NCBI RefSeq assembly: GCF_005217615.1
Contig: NZ_SZNK01000001.1
Span: 3,498,501-3,562,500 of the forward strand
DNA: 64,000 nt
Direction: 5' to 3'
Source: Brevibacillus antibioticus
GTDB lineage: Bacteria > Bacillota > Bacilli > Brevibacillales > Brevibacillaceae
The translations under genes and the position numbers were made by a program. The notes below the pieces were generated by a model. The model saw nothing but the letters and a program-made list of their open reading frames with translations. It did not search any database and was not told the DNA's origin. Within the stretch, counting starts at the first letter, position 1. Each line of letters opens with the position of its first letter. Positions 23,782 through 33,240 of the stretch are shown here, piece after piece.

Positions 23782-25045
23782 TTATCTCATGCTATTAGTA
23801 TAAACGTTCAATTTTATATTAGGGAATTTACGTCTAAACCCAAATATCAAATTTGTACAACTTTGGCACACGTCAAAATGTGAAAACAAATCAATTTCAC
23901 CCTTTATAGTAGGAAGCAATATCCTCTAAAATTTTTTGGCTTCAGTATCTTGGTATCTTGGAAAGCCGTCCTCTACATATGTTTCAAATACTCTATCGTT
24001 TTTTAGATGTGTAAAATTATCAAGATCTGCAAATAAATCATCCAATGTATCAATTTGACTATGAGAAATATAGCCTTTCTCGATTCCAGAAATATCAACT
24101 TTAGCGGAGGCTAAATTACCTGTTTCTAATCTTCTTAGTTTTTGCTCTAAAATTCTTCTCTGTTTACTTGAAAGATTTTTGAAAGAATCAGATTTTCTTA
24201 TTTCATCTGCTTTTTGCTTTATTTGATCTCTTATGTTTTTAGTTCTATTGTAAAGATCATCAATTATTCTCTCAGGCTTATTAACATTACCTGTCCCCTC
24301 ATTACCATTATTACTGCGACTATGATTCCCTTCACCACCGCCTCCATTACCAGGCAAATCATTATTCCGAACCCAATAAACATTAAGTTGACCCGTAGCA
24401 GCGTTTCTGAAGACAACAACTCTTCCATCAAACATCTTACCCATCTGCTTGAGAAACTCTTCAATTTTATCTTTTAATTTAATCATCGACTCTGCAAAAC
24501 TCTTAGCCGCCGTCTTTAGCTTTCCATCCTTAAGAATGACGTGCATTACTTCATTGATACTAGAATTAGGTAAAAGGATACCTTTCCCATTTCCCTCATG
24601 GTCACCAGACTTTTTCTTACCATCCAGCTTATCGGCCGTTTTCACTGTCCGCATGACGGCTGTACCTGTTCCGGCACTTAGAAAGTTTGCCGCTACCTCT
24701 GCTACCACCATGTCTTTCTTAAACGCATTCTGGCCCTTCGCATAGCTTTGTTCTTCTGATCTGGTCCACAGACCGCCGTTAAACAAGTTTTCTTGTTTGT
24801 ATTGCTCGTCCTTCGCGAATGGATCGATATAGTCATCGTAAAGCCCTTGTCCCAGCTTCCCCAAATCTGAAAAGATTTCTTGCGTGTTCTCGTCGCCCAC
24901 AAGTCCTGTCAGCAGCAAGTCTCCGGCATCTACGGCGGTATTCCACAAGCCTAACAAGGTATCTCCGAGAGCATCTAACTTCCCTTTCGCATCAGCTACT
25001 TGGTTGTTGAAGGCTCTGCGGGTCATGATGGCAGACACATCTTCC
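23782..25045 (-). pseudogene. VgrG-like carrier fragment with frameshifted deaminase toxin
   Basis: From about 25045 the minus strand matches the carrier's helical region (RRAFNNQVADAKGKLDALGD, LWTRSEEQSYAKGQNAFKKD, GDHEGNGKGILLPNSS), the linker and the NEGTG joint. The toxin end then reads IRDQIKQKADEIRKSDSFKN ... FPRYQDTEAK. An extra A in a run near 23935 breaks the frame. The next frames read KILEDIASYYKG and EIDLFSHFDVCQSCTNLIFG. DTEAKILEDIA plus CQSC are the catalytic motifs of polymorphic-toxin deaminases (pfam14424-like). At least two frameshifts and no VgrG core. Confidence 0.7.
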
Positions 25046-25095
25046 CTATTCAAATTCGAATTAACTTTACAAAATAACGATGGATGAAAAAGAAA

Positions 25096-25126
25096 CCACA
25101 ATACGGGCTGTCAGCTCGGATTGTGG
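25096..25126 (-). terminator. Type C terminator repeat
   Basis: CCACAATACG...CGGATTGTGG with A-rich DNA on the left, giving T on the minus strand. It closes the immunity gene at 25211 and abuts the next carrier fragment. Confidence 0.7.
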
Positions 25127-25210
25127 CGTATGTTTAAACAATGTTGTTGACAGACTCTTGGCCGACATTCTACTATTCCTGAAAAAGCCCAGCCATCCTA
25201 TTTTCATCTT

Positions 25211-25792
25211 CTAAAACAATAACCTATAGGTTTTATCTTCAACTATTAATTTATTACTAACAGTAATGTTAATATCATCAAACTTTGCCTCAATGTTGGC
25301 TTTCAATTCATTCAGATCTGGTATTTCGTCGACAAATAAATAAAGGTTATTGATTTTTAAACACTCAATGTCAATATCCATTTCTATTTTAGATATATCT
25401 TGATCTTTACGTTCAATGTTTTCGACTCTACAAATAATTTTATCTCCATTATCCATACCTGCTTTACCTTTACCAAACCGTCTTTCAAACTCCTCTTTCT
25501 CTTTTCGAGCAGTTTCTAATCCATAACGAGATATTAAATATCCTTGTACTATTTCATATTTAACACTAAAAAGTGAAGAAAGCTCGTAGTAGTTTGGCAG
25601 CCCTTCTTTGAAAATATGAACCAATTCACATATAAGGTCAGTAACGTTACTCTCCTTTATGAATCTCCCTAATTGACCTCTCTCGTCGTTCCCAAACCAG
25701 TCAAATTCATTTGAATCTGTGTCTACAATCACTCCAACGAAGTAGGGTTTAGCATATAGGAACTTTCTTTCCTCACTTTTACTTGTATACAT
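25211..25792 (-). CDS. Immunity-type protein of unknown family
   Basis: 193 residues, soluble and acidic (NVTDLICELVHIFKEGLPNY, SRYGLETARKEKEEFERRFG, IDIECLKINNLYLFVDEIPD). I do not recognise it. The ATG at 25792 follows GGGAGGTAG and overlaps the upstream toxin fragment by 14 bases, the coupling typical of toxin-immunity pairs. It ends before a type C terminator. Confidence 0.5.
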   Translation of the reverse strand: MYTSKSEERKFLYAKPYFVGVIVDTDSNEFDWFGNDERGQLGRFIKESNVTDLICELVHIFKEGLPNYYELSSLFSVKYEIVQGYLISRYGLETARKEKEEFERRFGKGKAGMDNGDKIICRVENIERKDQDISKIEMDIDIECLKINNLYLFVDEIPDLNELKANIEAKFDDINITVSNKLIVEDKTYRLLF

Positions 25793-26162
25793 TAAAACTA
25801 CCTCCCATCAATTCAGCGGATTCTTTCATCCATGCCATATCTAGCGCCGCTTGATTTCTTTGCCTTAATAATTCTGCGTACTCTGGTTTAGTACGTACAT
25901 TTTGTTTTGCTTTATTCAGAATTAATTGTGTATCCATAGTATCCCAATTCCATCCATTTGATCCCCGTTTTATACTAAGTGTTGCTCCATTCGGTAATGC
26001 AGCTCTTTTTTCTTCCATCTCAAAACCTCTTACTGTCTCCAAATCTCCCCAACTAAATACACCATTATTCGAATGGTTATGTTTATGGATTCCGTACAGT
26101 TTTACCTTTGAACCGAGCTCGGGCATGAAGTACAAAATCATCTGCATATAAAAACAGGTCAA
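25779..26162 (-). CDS. Toxin end joined to a short VgrG OB-fold remnant
   Basis: About 127 residues. The first part, ILYFMPELGSKVKLY, is from the VgrG OB-fold (residues about 335-350 of the intact carrier). It is joined directly to a non-VgrG end: HNHSNNGVFSWGDLETVRGF, GSNGWNWDTMDTQLILNKAK, AWMKESAELMGGSFNVYK. The joint lacks the whole helical region and the EGTG motif present elsewhere. The apparent start lies inside a terminator hairpin, so translation is doubtful. The toxin family is not recognised. Confidence 0.45.
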   Translation of the reverse strand: MTCFYMQMILYFMPELGSKVKLYGIHKHNHSNNGVFSWGDLETVRGFEMEEKRAALPNGATLSIKRGSNGWNWDTMDTQLILNKAKQNVRTKPEYAELLRQRNQAALDMAWMKESAELMGGSFNVYK

Positions 26163-26340
26163 TCATGGTGGTATCTGACCATAATCGACCTGTTTGATGT
26201 ATCGGAATAGCACTTTTTAGGGTATAAAACTAAAACATTGATGTGCGTACAAATTAAATGAAAAAGTCTTTATACGAATACAACTTGAATTAAGGCTACT
26301 TAGATTCAACTGCCCTACTCATTCGGCACTGGGTGGGGTA
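26095..26340. repeat. Duplicated boundary segment D, copy 1
   Basis: About 245 bases that recur at 33195-33440: a piece of VgrG OB-fold coding DNA, then a hairpin (AAACAGGTC at 26152 pairing with GACCTGTTT at 26187, T-run on the minus strand), then AAACATTGATGTGCGTAC and CATTCGGCACTGGGTGGGGT. The hairpin acts as a terminator for transcripts from the ankyrin gene. The last 20 bases recur alone near 28043 and 34603. Confidence 0.75.
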
Positions 26341-26386
26341 TTTTTTGAATAGTCGCCACTTATATAAATGTATTGGATAAAAAAGA

Positions 26387-26430
26387 ACCCACAACACGAC
26401 GATTAGCTCGCATCGTGGCGTTGTGGGTTG
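26387..26430 (-). terminator. Type C terminator repeat
   Basis: AACCCACAAC...GTTGTGGGTT forms a perfect outer stem, preceded on the left by A-rich DNA. It closes the ankyrin-repeat gene. Confidence 0.75.
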
Positions 26431-26488
26431 TATTTCAAAACGAAACGAATACACATATTTTTGACAGACCTTTTTAGATTAATATTAT

Positions 26489-27394
26489 TCAATATTTTTC
26501 AAGCAGTTCAATAATACTTTCTTGTTTACAGTGTTTTGCCAAAGTAATCGCATCCATATTTTTCATAAATTCATTTGTATATTTTATATTAGCATCTATT
26601 CCATTTTCCAATAATAATTTAGATGCTTCATAATTGCCTTTACGAATTGCCGTAAACAGAGGATTTAGCTTAGGCGTACTCACATCAATCGTTATTTTTT
26701 GGGATAACAACAATCTTATAATCTCATTCTCAGATTCTACAACAGCATTATTCAATTCAATTCCATTGAACTTGTTGATATCAGCCCCATATTGAATTAA
26801 TTCATTTACCAATTCAACATTTCTTGATTTAATAGCAACATTTAATAGCGACCCATCTCTAGTTATTATATTACAACAATCAGAGTAATCACGAATTAGT
26901 TTCCTATCATTATTTAAGATACCGTTTCTTAGCTTCTCTGAAGTAAGAATTGTATCATCAGATTCGCCCCATAAACATTCAACATTGTAACGTTTTACAT
27001 ATTCTTGATACGCATTCGACCCTGGCTTGGGTCCATCGATTACAGCCTGAATAAATTCTTCAGGAGGGCAATAGTTATGTTCTATCACATAATGGATAAT
27101 CATATTCGTAGATGCATATTTATTTTCACCCTTTTCACTGAGAACCCGAATTTCTGATAGGCCGATTGAAGCTGTCTCAGTGGAAATCAATTTATTTTCA
27201 TTACACAAACTACATTTCATATTCCCTCTGATGTCGTTAAAAGTTTTCATTGTGTATAAACTTAAGTTTTCAATAAATTCATTCGTTACTGTTCCCGTAA
27301 TGTAATCATTATCTCCGCTTATCCATCCAATGTTTTGTGCATTTTCAAAGTGGTGAAACGAATAATAAGTCAAATCTCTAAAATATTCATGCAT
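26489..27394 (-). CDS. Ankyrin-repeat immunity-type protein with DUF7919-like N-terminus
   Basis: 301 residues, ATG after AAAGGAGAG. The first 100 residues (MHEYFRDLTYYSFHHFENAQ, NIGWISGDNDYITGTV, and a CSLCNE zinc-ribbon-like pair) resemble the DUF7919-type domain seen on small immunity-like proteins; the name is from memory. The second half has ankyrin repeats: DGSLLNVAIKSRNVELVNEL, NPLFTAIRKGNYEASKLLLE, NGIDANIKY. No toxin survives upstream; that side is taken by an IS-like remnant. Immunity is inferred from the neighbourhood. Confidence 0.55.
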   Translation of the reverse strand: MHEYFRDLTYYSFHHFENAQNIGWISGDNDYITGTVTNEFIENLSLYTMKTFNDIRGNMKCSLCNENKLISTETASIGLSEIRVLSEKGENKYASTNMIIHYVIEHNYCPPEEFIQAVIDGPKPGSNAYQEYVKRYNVECLWGESDDTILTSEKLRNGILNNDRKLIRDYSDCCNIITRDGSLLNVAIKSRNVELVNELIQYGADINKFNGIELNNAVVESENEIIRLLLSQKITIDVSTPKLNPLFTAIRKGNYEASKLLLENGIDANIKYTNEFMKNMDAITLAKHCKQESIIELLEKY

Positions 27395-27509
27395 AAATAA
27401 CTCTCCTTTCTATAAAACTAATTCTAATCAATTAAGCCCAGAGCTTTTCATATAGACTTGGATCTCTCACTGTAACACCATACACAAATTACGGTTCCTT
27501 TACTTGTAA

Positions 27510-27690
27510 ACGCTAATCAAAAAGTTGACCATTTTTGGGGCAGACCCTCATCTCCGAGTTGACCACCTACGATGCTTCATTTCACACAAAGTAGCATTTT
27601 ATTTCCTGCACCAATGCTCGTCAAGGATAAAGGGTAAACCCCTTGCTACGCAAGTCCTTGACGATCCTCGGCTCAGAAAAAACATTTGCA
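27510..27690. mobile_element. Possible end of a lost insertion sequence
   Basis: GTTGACCATTTTTGGGGCAG and a second GTTGACCA 30 bases on are followed by a hairpin (CGTCAAGGA ... TCCTTGACG, about 27620-27665). Repeated terminal motifs of this kind are seen at IS21-like ends, but no transposase frame is present and the family is a guess. Confidence 0.3.
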
Positions 27691-27757
27691 ATTAGGTGTG
27701 AACATGATGATGTGTGTTTAGTCTTCCAGGTGGGTAACTTTATGTTGAGCAAAGTAA

Positions 27758-27844
27758 TCAACATTTTGGCGAGCGTTCACACTCTGCTTGGACATGAGCA
27801 ATCAAACCCAATGTTTCCTCTACTTTTAGTCCTTGTTTCGCCAT
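27758..27844 (-). pseudogene. Start of a small gene at a cassette head
   Basis: ATG at 27844 with a perfect AAAGGAGG site. It reads MAKQGLKVEETLGLIAHVQA and stops after 28 codons; another frame continues DYFAQHKVTHLED. Like the MAKREQ copies it lies right after a type A terminator. It looks like a truncated small gene that headed a cassette. Confidence 0.4.
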
Positions 27845-27875
27845 TTTCCTTTTCCTCCTTTGATTTTGAACATGC

Positions 27876-27922
27876 AAAAAAAGCTCATTCCTACTTATAA
27901 AACAAGTTGGAAAGAGCTTTGA
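27876..27922 (-). terminator. Type A terminator repeat
   Basis: AAAAAAAGCTCATTCC pairs with GGAAAGAGCTTT, T-run on the minus strand. A weak copy of the following conserved stretch reaches 27985. It closes the DUF6985-like gene. Confidence 0.7.
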
Positions 27923-28076
27923 AAGTTTATCAAGTGTTTGTAAAATTGTTTAGTTTGCTGGATATATTGTGTCAAGATGTAGACTCGATCTATTTTTCTG
28001 TATTTTACGTTGTAGTTATATGTGTCGGTTAAAAAATGGGTTTATTCGGCACTAGGTAGCCTGTATACCCAAGCAT

Positions 28077-28544
28077 TCAAATCGCAACATCCTGATACCC
28101 TACTTCAATCACCTCTTCATTCAACAAACGGAGTCCCAGGCCATTTTCCTGATCCCATGTACAATTAAAAAGTATTCCAATATCTCGGCCTTCTCTAATA
28201 TCTCCATATGGAACAACAATTCCATCCAAAGTAATCATCTCAAGAAGTTGGTCAGTTGTTTCAACTAAGGGATAATTCTCATTAAATGCAATATCATAAC
28301 CGAGTTCATGTCGCTTTTGTTGGTAATAGTCTAAAATTGGTTGTAAGAAGCTTTGTTGCAATTGCTCCCAATCTTGCATTAAAGAGTGATATGCCGTATA
28401 TTGTTCTTCATCAAACTCGCCATCTTCTTCACCATCAATCATCAATGCGATCTCAGTTTCTTTTCCCCAAAAATGAATATGGGTATCCTTAGACCAACTA
28501 TATTTATACTCAAGTTCACCAAAAATCGGATCGTTTTTTGTCAT
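28077..28544 (-). CDS. DUF6985/DUF2004-like immunity-type protein
   Basis: 155 acidic residues, ATG after GGGGATAATAAA. The end WDQENGLGLRLLNEEVIEVG followed by YQDVAI, with DIGILFNCTWDQE before it, matches the group annotated DUF6985 or DUF2004, in which a WD.E.G.G motif and a final G.QD are conserved. These are common neighbours of polymorphic toxins. A toxin tail out of frame with the carrier (EINAGAFEPGGFPNKQK) ends about 12 bases upstream. Confidence 0.55.
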   Translation of the reverse strand: MTKNDPIFGELEYKYSWSKDTHIHFWGKETEIALMIDGEEDGEFDEEQYTAYHSLMQDWEQLQQSFLQPILDYYQQKRHELGYDIAFNENYPLVETTDQLLEMITLDGIVVPYGDIREGRDIGILFNCTWDQENGLGLRLLNEEVIEVGYQDVAI

Positions 28545-28548
28545 TTTA

Positions 28549-29690
28549 TTATCCCCTATTTTTGTTTATTGGGAAATCCTCCAGGTTCAAATGCCCCTGC
28601 ATTAATCTCCCCATAGACTCTGCAAAACTTTTAGGCGCCGTCTTTAGCTTTCCATCCTTAAGAATGACGTGCATTACTTCATCGATACTGGAATTAGGCA
28701 AAAGGACACCTTTCCCATTTCCCTCATGGTCACCAGACTTTTTCTTACCATCCGGCCCATCCAGCTTATCGGCCGTTTTCACTGTCCGCATGACGGCTGT
28801 ACCTGTTCCGGCACTTAAAAAGTATGCCGCTACCTATGCTACCACCATGTCTTTCTAATACGCATTCTGTCCCTTCACATAGCTTTGTTCTTCTGATCTG
28901 GTCGACAGACCGCCGTTAAACAAGTTTTCTTGTTTGTATTACTCTTCCTTCGCAAATGGATCGATATAGTCGTCGTAAAGCCCTTGTCCCAGCTTCCCCA
29001 AATCTGAAAAGATTTCTTCCGGTCCCTTCTTGCCCGTAACCGTATCTCCCACATAATTGAGCGTATTGTTTACTCCTTGCTCGATACCTTTCACGATGCC
29101 ATTGCGTTCTCTCAGGGTGCCAACTTCTTCGCCGCTTATAAATTCATATAAATCTTGCGTGTTCTTCTCCCGCAAGTCCTGTCAGCAGCATGTCTCCGGC
29201 ATCTACGGCGGTATTCCACAAACCTAACAAGGTATCTCCAAAGGCATCTATCTTCCCTTTCGCCTCAGCAATCTGGTTGTTGAAGGCTCTGCGGGCCATG
29301 ACGGCAGCCAAACCGTTTTCCTGAACGTCCTTTTCAAACGCACTTAATATCGTCGGAAACGCCTGACGTACGATCGCATCCAGCTTGATTTCCTCACTGC
29401 TGGATTTGTTTTCCTCCAACAATTCTATCTTATCCGACGCCGTTTTCACGGACAAGCTCTGCATCCCGGACAAAGACACGGCTGCCCCTTTCAAGGTCAG
29501 GGCACCACTCGCACTGATATTCACATTCGAGGTACTTTTCAGACTGACGCCTACATCCTTGTTCCTCGCGAGATGTAAAGCATCCCTTCCTTGGCTGTCA
29601 TCGGCATCTTCAAGTTCCCACTGGTGCCGTACAGAACTGTCTGGTTATACTGCACAAGCTGCCTGCAATGGACACTTCGTGCTCTAACCT
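28549..29690 (-). pseudogene. Decayed VgrG-like carrier fragment
   Basis: Segments in order match residues about 410-740 of the intact carrier at 36517: TAKEGMLYIS, NISASGALTLKGAAVSLSG, ELLEENKSSSEEIKLDA, RRAFNNQIAEAKGKIDAFGD, SGEEVGTLRERNGIVKG, DKLDGPDGKKKSGDHEGNGK and SIDEVMHVILKDGKLKTAPK. There are at least three frameshifts and several stop codons (28858-28940). The carrier is cut at SFAES and joined to a short toxin tail (GAFEPGGFPNKQK in another frame). No VgrG core remains. Confidence 0.8.
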
Positions 29691-29709
29691 GAAAATCGAT
29701 ACGTCCTGA

Positions 29710-29892
29710 TCACTGTAACTCTACCGCCTGTTGACGTAATTCCCTTACTTGCTTACAGTAACCACGAATTTCATCCACAAGCTGTTCGTATGCTGCGCTA
29801 GCCTAGGCAATAGACCTCACTTCTTTTTCTACTTCCTGTGCTAGTTGCTGGTTCTTCAACTCTTTTGCCACTACCTGTTCACGTTTTGCCAT
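29710..29892 (-). pseudogene. Small coiled-coil gene at the cassette head, one internal stop
   Basis: ATG at 29892 after AAAGGAGG. The frame reads MAKREQVVAKELKNQQLAQE then a TAG, then ASAAYEQLVDEIRGYCKQVR and ELRQQAVELQ to a TGA at 29710: 60 residues with a single stop where Gln is expected. A charged helix, probably a coiled coil. A second damaged copy is at 21165-21302. Not present at the intact locus. It could be a helper of the carrier; unknown. Confidence 0.55.
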
Positions 29893-29927
29893 TCGTTTCA
29901 TCCTCCTTTGAATTTGGGCATGCAAAA

Positions 29928-29975
29928 AAAGCTCATTCCTACTCATAAGACAAGTTGGAAAGAGCTTAGAAAGTT
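29928..29975 (-). terminator. Type A terminator repeat
   Basis: AAAAAAAGCTCATTCC pairs with GGAAAGAGCTT; T-run on the minus strand. The conserved GTTTGGTTTGTTGGTTGTAT stretch follows to about 30050. It closes the SUKH-4 gene at 30088. Confidence 0.75.
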
Positions 29976-30087
29976 TAACAAGTGTTTGAATTGTTTTGTG
30001 TTTGGTTTGTTGGTTGTATTGTACGATCTCGTTGTTGGGGTTGTAAAGTAAGTTACACAATATTTCTGGCACATCCTTCGTACGGTT

Positions 30088-30615
30088 TCATAATCCAGTT
30101 TCATAGTTTTCTATTAGATGTGACCAGTATCCATCAAGATCCTTCATTGCTACGGGATCAATTTGTTCATACAACTTCCGTAGCTCTCGTGCATATTTTT
30201 GTTCATTATATTCACTTTCTTGTTTCATCTTCATTGCTAATTCATTCCATATTAATTCAAACAAAAAAAATGTTCTCAAGTTTTTATTTAGCATATAAAT
30301 TGGTGGCTTATGATGGGATGAATTAATAAAAAGTCCATCACTACCTTTTTTTAAGTAAAGTGCATTCGGGTCAAGTATACCGTAACATGAATAATGACCA
30401 ATATTAATAAATTCTACACCTTCAATTAATGTTTTTTTAAAAGTATCCCTTCCATAGAATACAAAATCATCATAATTCTCTGGCACTCCAATAGATACCA
30501 TAAAGTCAGCATCATCATGACTTATACCAAGTCTCACCAATTCGTTGTAATCATAGTCTCGTAATTCAGAATCATAATACTCTCGAATTTCACAAATATC
30601 AAAATCCAAATCCAT
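30088..30615 (-). CDS. SUKH-4 family immunity protein
   Basis: 175 residues, ATG after AAAGGAGGAG. It aligns with the gene at 16149 and the pseudogene at 6820: FDICEIREYYDSELRDYDYN, SIGVPENYDDFVFYG, LNKNLRTFFLFELIWNELAM and the end DPVAMKDLDGYWSHLIENYE. It lies five bases after the end of a deaminase-like toxin frame, its likely partner, and before a type A terminator. Confidence 0.75.
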   Translation of the reverse strand: MDLDFDICEIREYYDSELRDYDYNELVRLGISHDDADFMVSIGVPENYDDFVFYGRDTFKKTLIEGVEFINIGHYSCYGILDPNALYLKKGSDGLFINSSHHKPPIYMLNKNLRTFFLFELIWNELAMKMKQESEYNEQKYARELRKLYEQIDPVAMKDLDGYWSHLIENYETGL

Positions 30616-30619
30616 ACTC

Positions 30620-31142
30620 TCACTCCTCCTTTAACTTTTCAAGTATTTTAGCTAATTCAGCATTTCCACGATTTTTTGAATCGGGATCCCCATACTCATT
30701 TACTGTCGGTTACTTCAGCATCAGGAAATTTTGTGGCAAGTAGATCTTTACAATTATGACCACCAAGAATACAAGGTTCCTTATATACACGATGAACAAC
30801 ATACGTCTGTCCATTTTTTTCCGAGAAAATTTTGTCCTCATATAGAACCGTTTCGGAATGCACATTTTTGTCCTTTACTTTTCCACTCGGCCTTACTTCT
30901 GTTCTCTTTGTACTTTCAAAAACTATCAAAGTACGAACGCCATCTCCTTCAATCTCTGCCACTACGAGATTCCTTAAGTCAAACGCTTTATTTTCAATTC
31001 GATACTTTTTCGCCATTGCGCTTAAATCTGTTTCACCATACCCAACTTGTATCGGAGGTTCGGGCATAGAACAATTGATATGAGATATGTATCCAGTATC
31101 CTTCATCTCTGATTTGGACATAATATTTGAAACCTCTATCAC
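30620..31142 (-). pseudogene. Orphan deaminase-like toxin, frameshifted near the end
   Basis: A frame from 31142 reads GYISHINCSMPEPPIQVGYG, then RNLVVAEIEGDGVRTLIVFE, KDKNVHSETVLYEDKIFSEK and VYKEPCILGGHNCKDLLATK. HSE followed by PC(x)5HNC is the layout of a zinc-dependent nucleotide deaminase, a common polymorphic toxin. A frameshift near 30700 separates it from the natural end, NEYGDPDSKNRGNAELAKIL then EKLKEE, at 30620. It has no carrier and starts 16 bases after the SUKH-1 gene. The shift spares the catalytic motifs, so partial activity cannot be excluded. Confidence 0.6.
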
Positions 31143-31158
31143 TTAGACTCGATTCTCT

Positions 31159-31602
31159 TTATTCGTATAATGAAATTAAATATTCAGAAAGAGTATCGCT
31201 GACTTTCTTAAACTCCGTTAGATTAAGACTTTCATCGTAAAAATATACTGAAGGATTATCACCCTCATCCAAATTGAAAAACCAAAACATATATCCTTGG
31301 TGCATCATAAACACAAACTGATTATCTGTGAGTTTTTTTGAGAAACTATTTTCCTCTAAAAGTTCTACAGCCCATTCTTTTAACTCTAATATATACTTCA
31401 TAGTATAATCTGTACCAGTCAAAAACTCTGCACCATTCCCAAACTTACTCATAAAATCTAAATAATTCGAGGGCAGCGTTTTTGTTGGAGAAAAATGTTT
31501 TAATTTTGTTAGCTCATCTTCACTACAAGGCTTCATTGGGTATGATTTTTTTTCTAATGTTAATAAGAATTCCTTTAAATCACCCTTATTTGAAATATCC
31601 AT
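31159..31602 (-). CDS. SUKH-1 (SMI1/KNR4) immunity protein
   Basis: 147 residues. SMI1/KNR4 marks: CSEDELTKLKHFSPTKTLPS followed by NYLDFMSKFGNGAEF, FVFMMHQGYMFWFFNLDEGD and NPSVYFYDE. The family is the most widespread immunity fold in polymorphic toxin loci. It starts one base after the stop of a truncated deaminase toxin. Intact. Confidence 0.8.
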   Translation of the reverse strand: MDISNKGDLKEFLLTLEKKSYPMKPCSEDELTKLKHFSPTKTLPSNYLDFMSKFGNGAEFLTGTDYTMKYILELKEWAVELLEENSFSKKLTDNQFVFMMHQGYMFWFFNLDEGDNPSVYFYDESLNLTEFKKVSDTLSEYLISLYE

Positions 31603-31603
31603 G

Positions 31604-33240
31604 TTAAGCCTCCTCCATATCAGGATTATTTTTGAACCTTTCTCTCAGATATTCTATCATCTTTTGCTCTGTATCTTGCAACCTTCCTTTATTATCTGAC
31701 CCACTATATTTATAGTGATTTTCAGGTGGTCTAGGATAGTTATCCTTATGATTTGGATGATTTGGATCATATCCACTCATTGATTTAAGATTTATTGATT
31801 CACCATCTATTTCCCCCTTAGTTAATGCGACATTTTTAGTTTTTCCTGCGTTAAACCTCTTCCTCACTTCATCTATCAATTTCTTATCTTCTTTGGTCGC
31901 TTTCCTAAAAACTCTGTTGATAGAACCAGCTTTTCCCGTCCCTACGACGATGATTCCCTCCACCACCGCCTCTATTACCAGGCAAATCATCATGCCGCAT
32001 CCAATAAACCATAGGTTGGCCTGTAACAGCATCTCTGAGAACGACAACTCTTCCATTAAACACACCATTCATCTGCTTTAGGAACTTATCAACTTTTTCT
32101 TGTAACCCAATCATCGATTCTGCAAAACTCTTAGCCGCCGTCTTTAGCTTTCCATCCTTAAGAATGACGTGCATTGCCTCATCGATACTGGAATTAGGCA
32201 AAAGGACACCTTTCCCATTTCCCTCATGGTCACCAGACTTTTTCTTGCCATTCGGCCCATCCAGTTTATCGGCCATTTTCACTGTCCGTGTAACGGCTGT
32301 ACCCGTACCAGCACTAAGAGCGCTTACCGCTACCTCTGCAACCACCATGTCTTTCTTAAACTCATTCTGGCCCTTCTCATAGCTTTGTTCTTCTGATCTG
32401 GTCCACAGACCGCCTTTAAGCAAGTTATCCTGATCGTATTGGGCGTCTTTCACGAATGGGTCGATATAGTCATCGTATAGCCCTTGTCCAACCGACTTTG
32501 CATCGGATTTGATTTGTTCCTACGATTTATTGCCGAGGAGAGAAGGTCGCTCTTCCCCAGTCACCCCTTCGTAAATTGCGTCTACCAGATACGATGTTGG
32601 TAACGCAGTCGACGCAATATCTCCGGCATCTACTACCACATTCCACGAGCCTAACAAGGTATCTCTGAGACCATCTAACTTTCCTTTTGCCTCAGCCAAT
32701 TGGTTATTGAGGGCTCTTTTCGCCATGATAGCGGCCACACTGCTTCCCTGCAATTCCTTTTCAAACGCACTTGGCATGTGATCAAACTCGTTTCGCTTTG
32801 ACGCATCCAGCTTAATCTCCTCACTGCTGGATTTTATTTTCCTCCAACAGCTCTATCGTATCCGACGACGTTTTCACGTTCAAACTCTGCGTCCCGGACA
32901 AAGACACGGTTGCCCCTTTCAAGGTCAAGGCACCACTCGCACTGATATTCACATTCGAGGTACTTTTCAGACTGACGCCTACATCCTTGTTCATTGAGAT
33001 GTAGAGCATCCCTTCCTTGGCCGTCATCGTCAGCTCTTTATCCCCTAGCGTAAACTCTTTCCCCTGCGGATTCCCAAATATCTTCACACCGGGGTCCTGC
33101 AATTTGCCGCTCCTGCTTTTCGGCAGCGGCTCCTTTGGGTGAATGGCGCACGGAGTCCATGACCATGCCGTCGTCTTCATCGGCGCTTGGGAAGTACAGC
33201 TTTACCTTTGAGCCGAGTTCTTGGCATGAGGTGCAAAATC
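31604..33240 (-). pseudogene. VgrG-like carrier fragment with truncated deaminase toxin
   Basis: Starting at the OB-fold remnant near 33240, segments match the carrier: FGNPQGKEFTLGDKELTMTA, NISASGALTLKGATVSLSG, SAFEKELQGSSVAAIMAKRA, GLWTRSEEQSYEKGQNEFKK and LQEKVDKFLKQMNGVFNGRV. Frameshifts lie near 32835 and 31930 and an in-frame stop at 32520. The EGTG joint is shortened to GTG. The toxin end reads DEVRKRFNAGKTKNVALTKG, RPPENHYKYSGSDNKGRLQD then TEQKMIEYLRERF. It stops before the CxxC motif, so a DTE-type deaminase has lost its catalytic half. Confidence 0.75.

Noticed and set aside
25046..25101. Start of the carrier fragment at 25101
   Set aside because: The first codons of that frame come from the type C terminator next to it; similarity to the carrier begins only near 25045.
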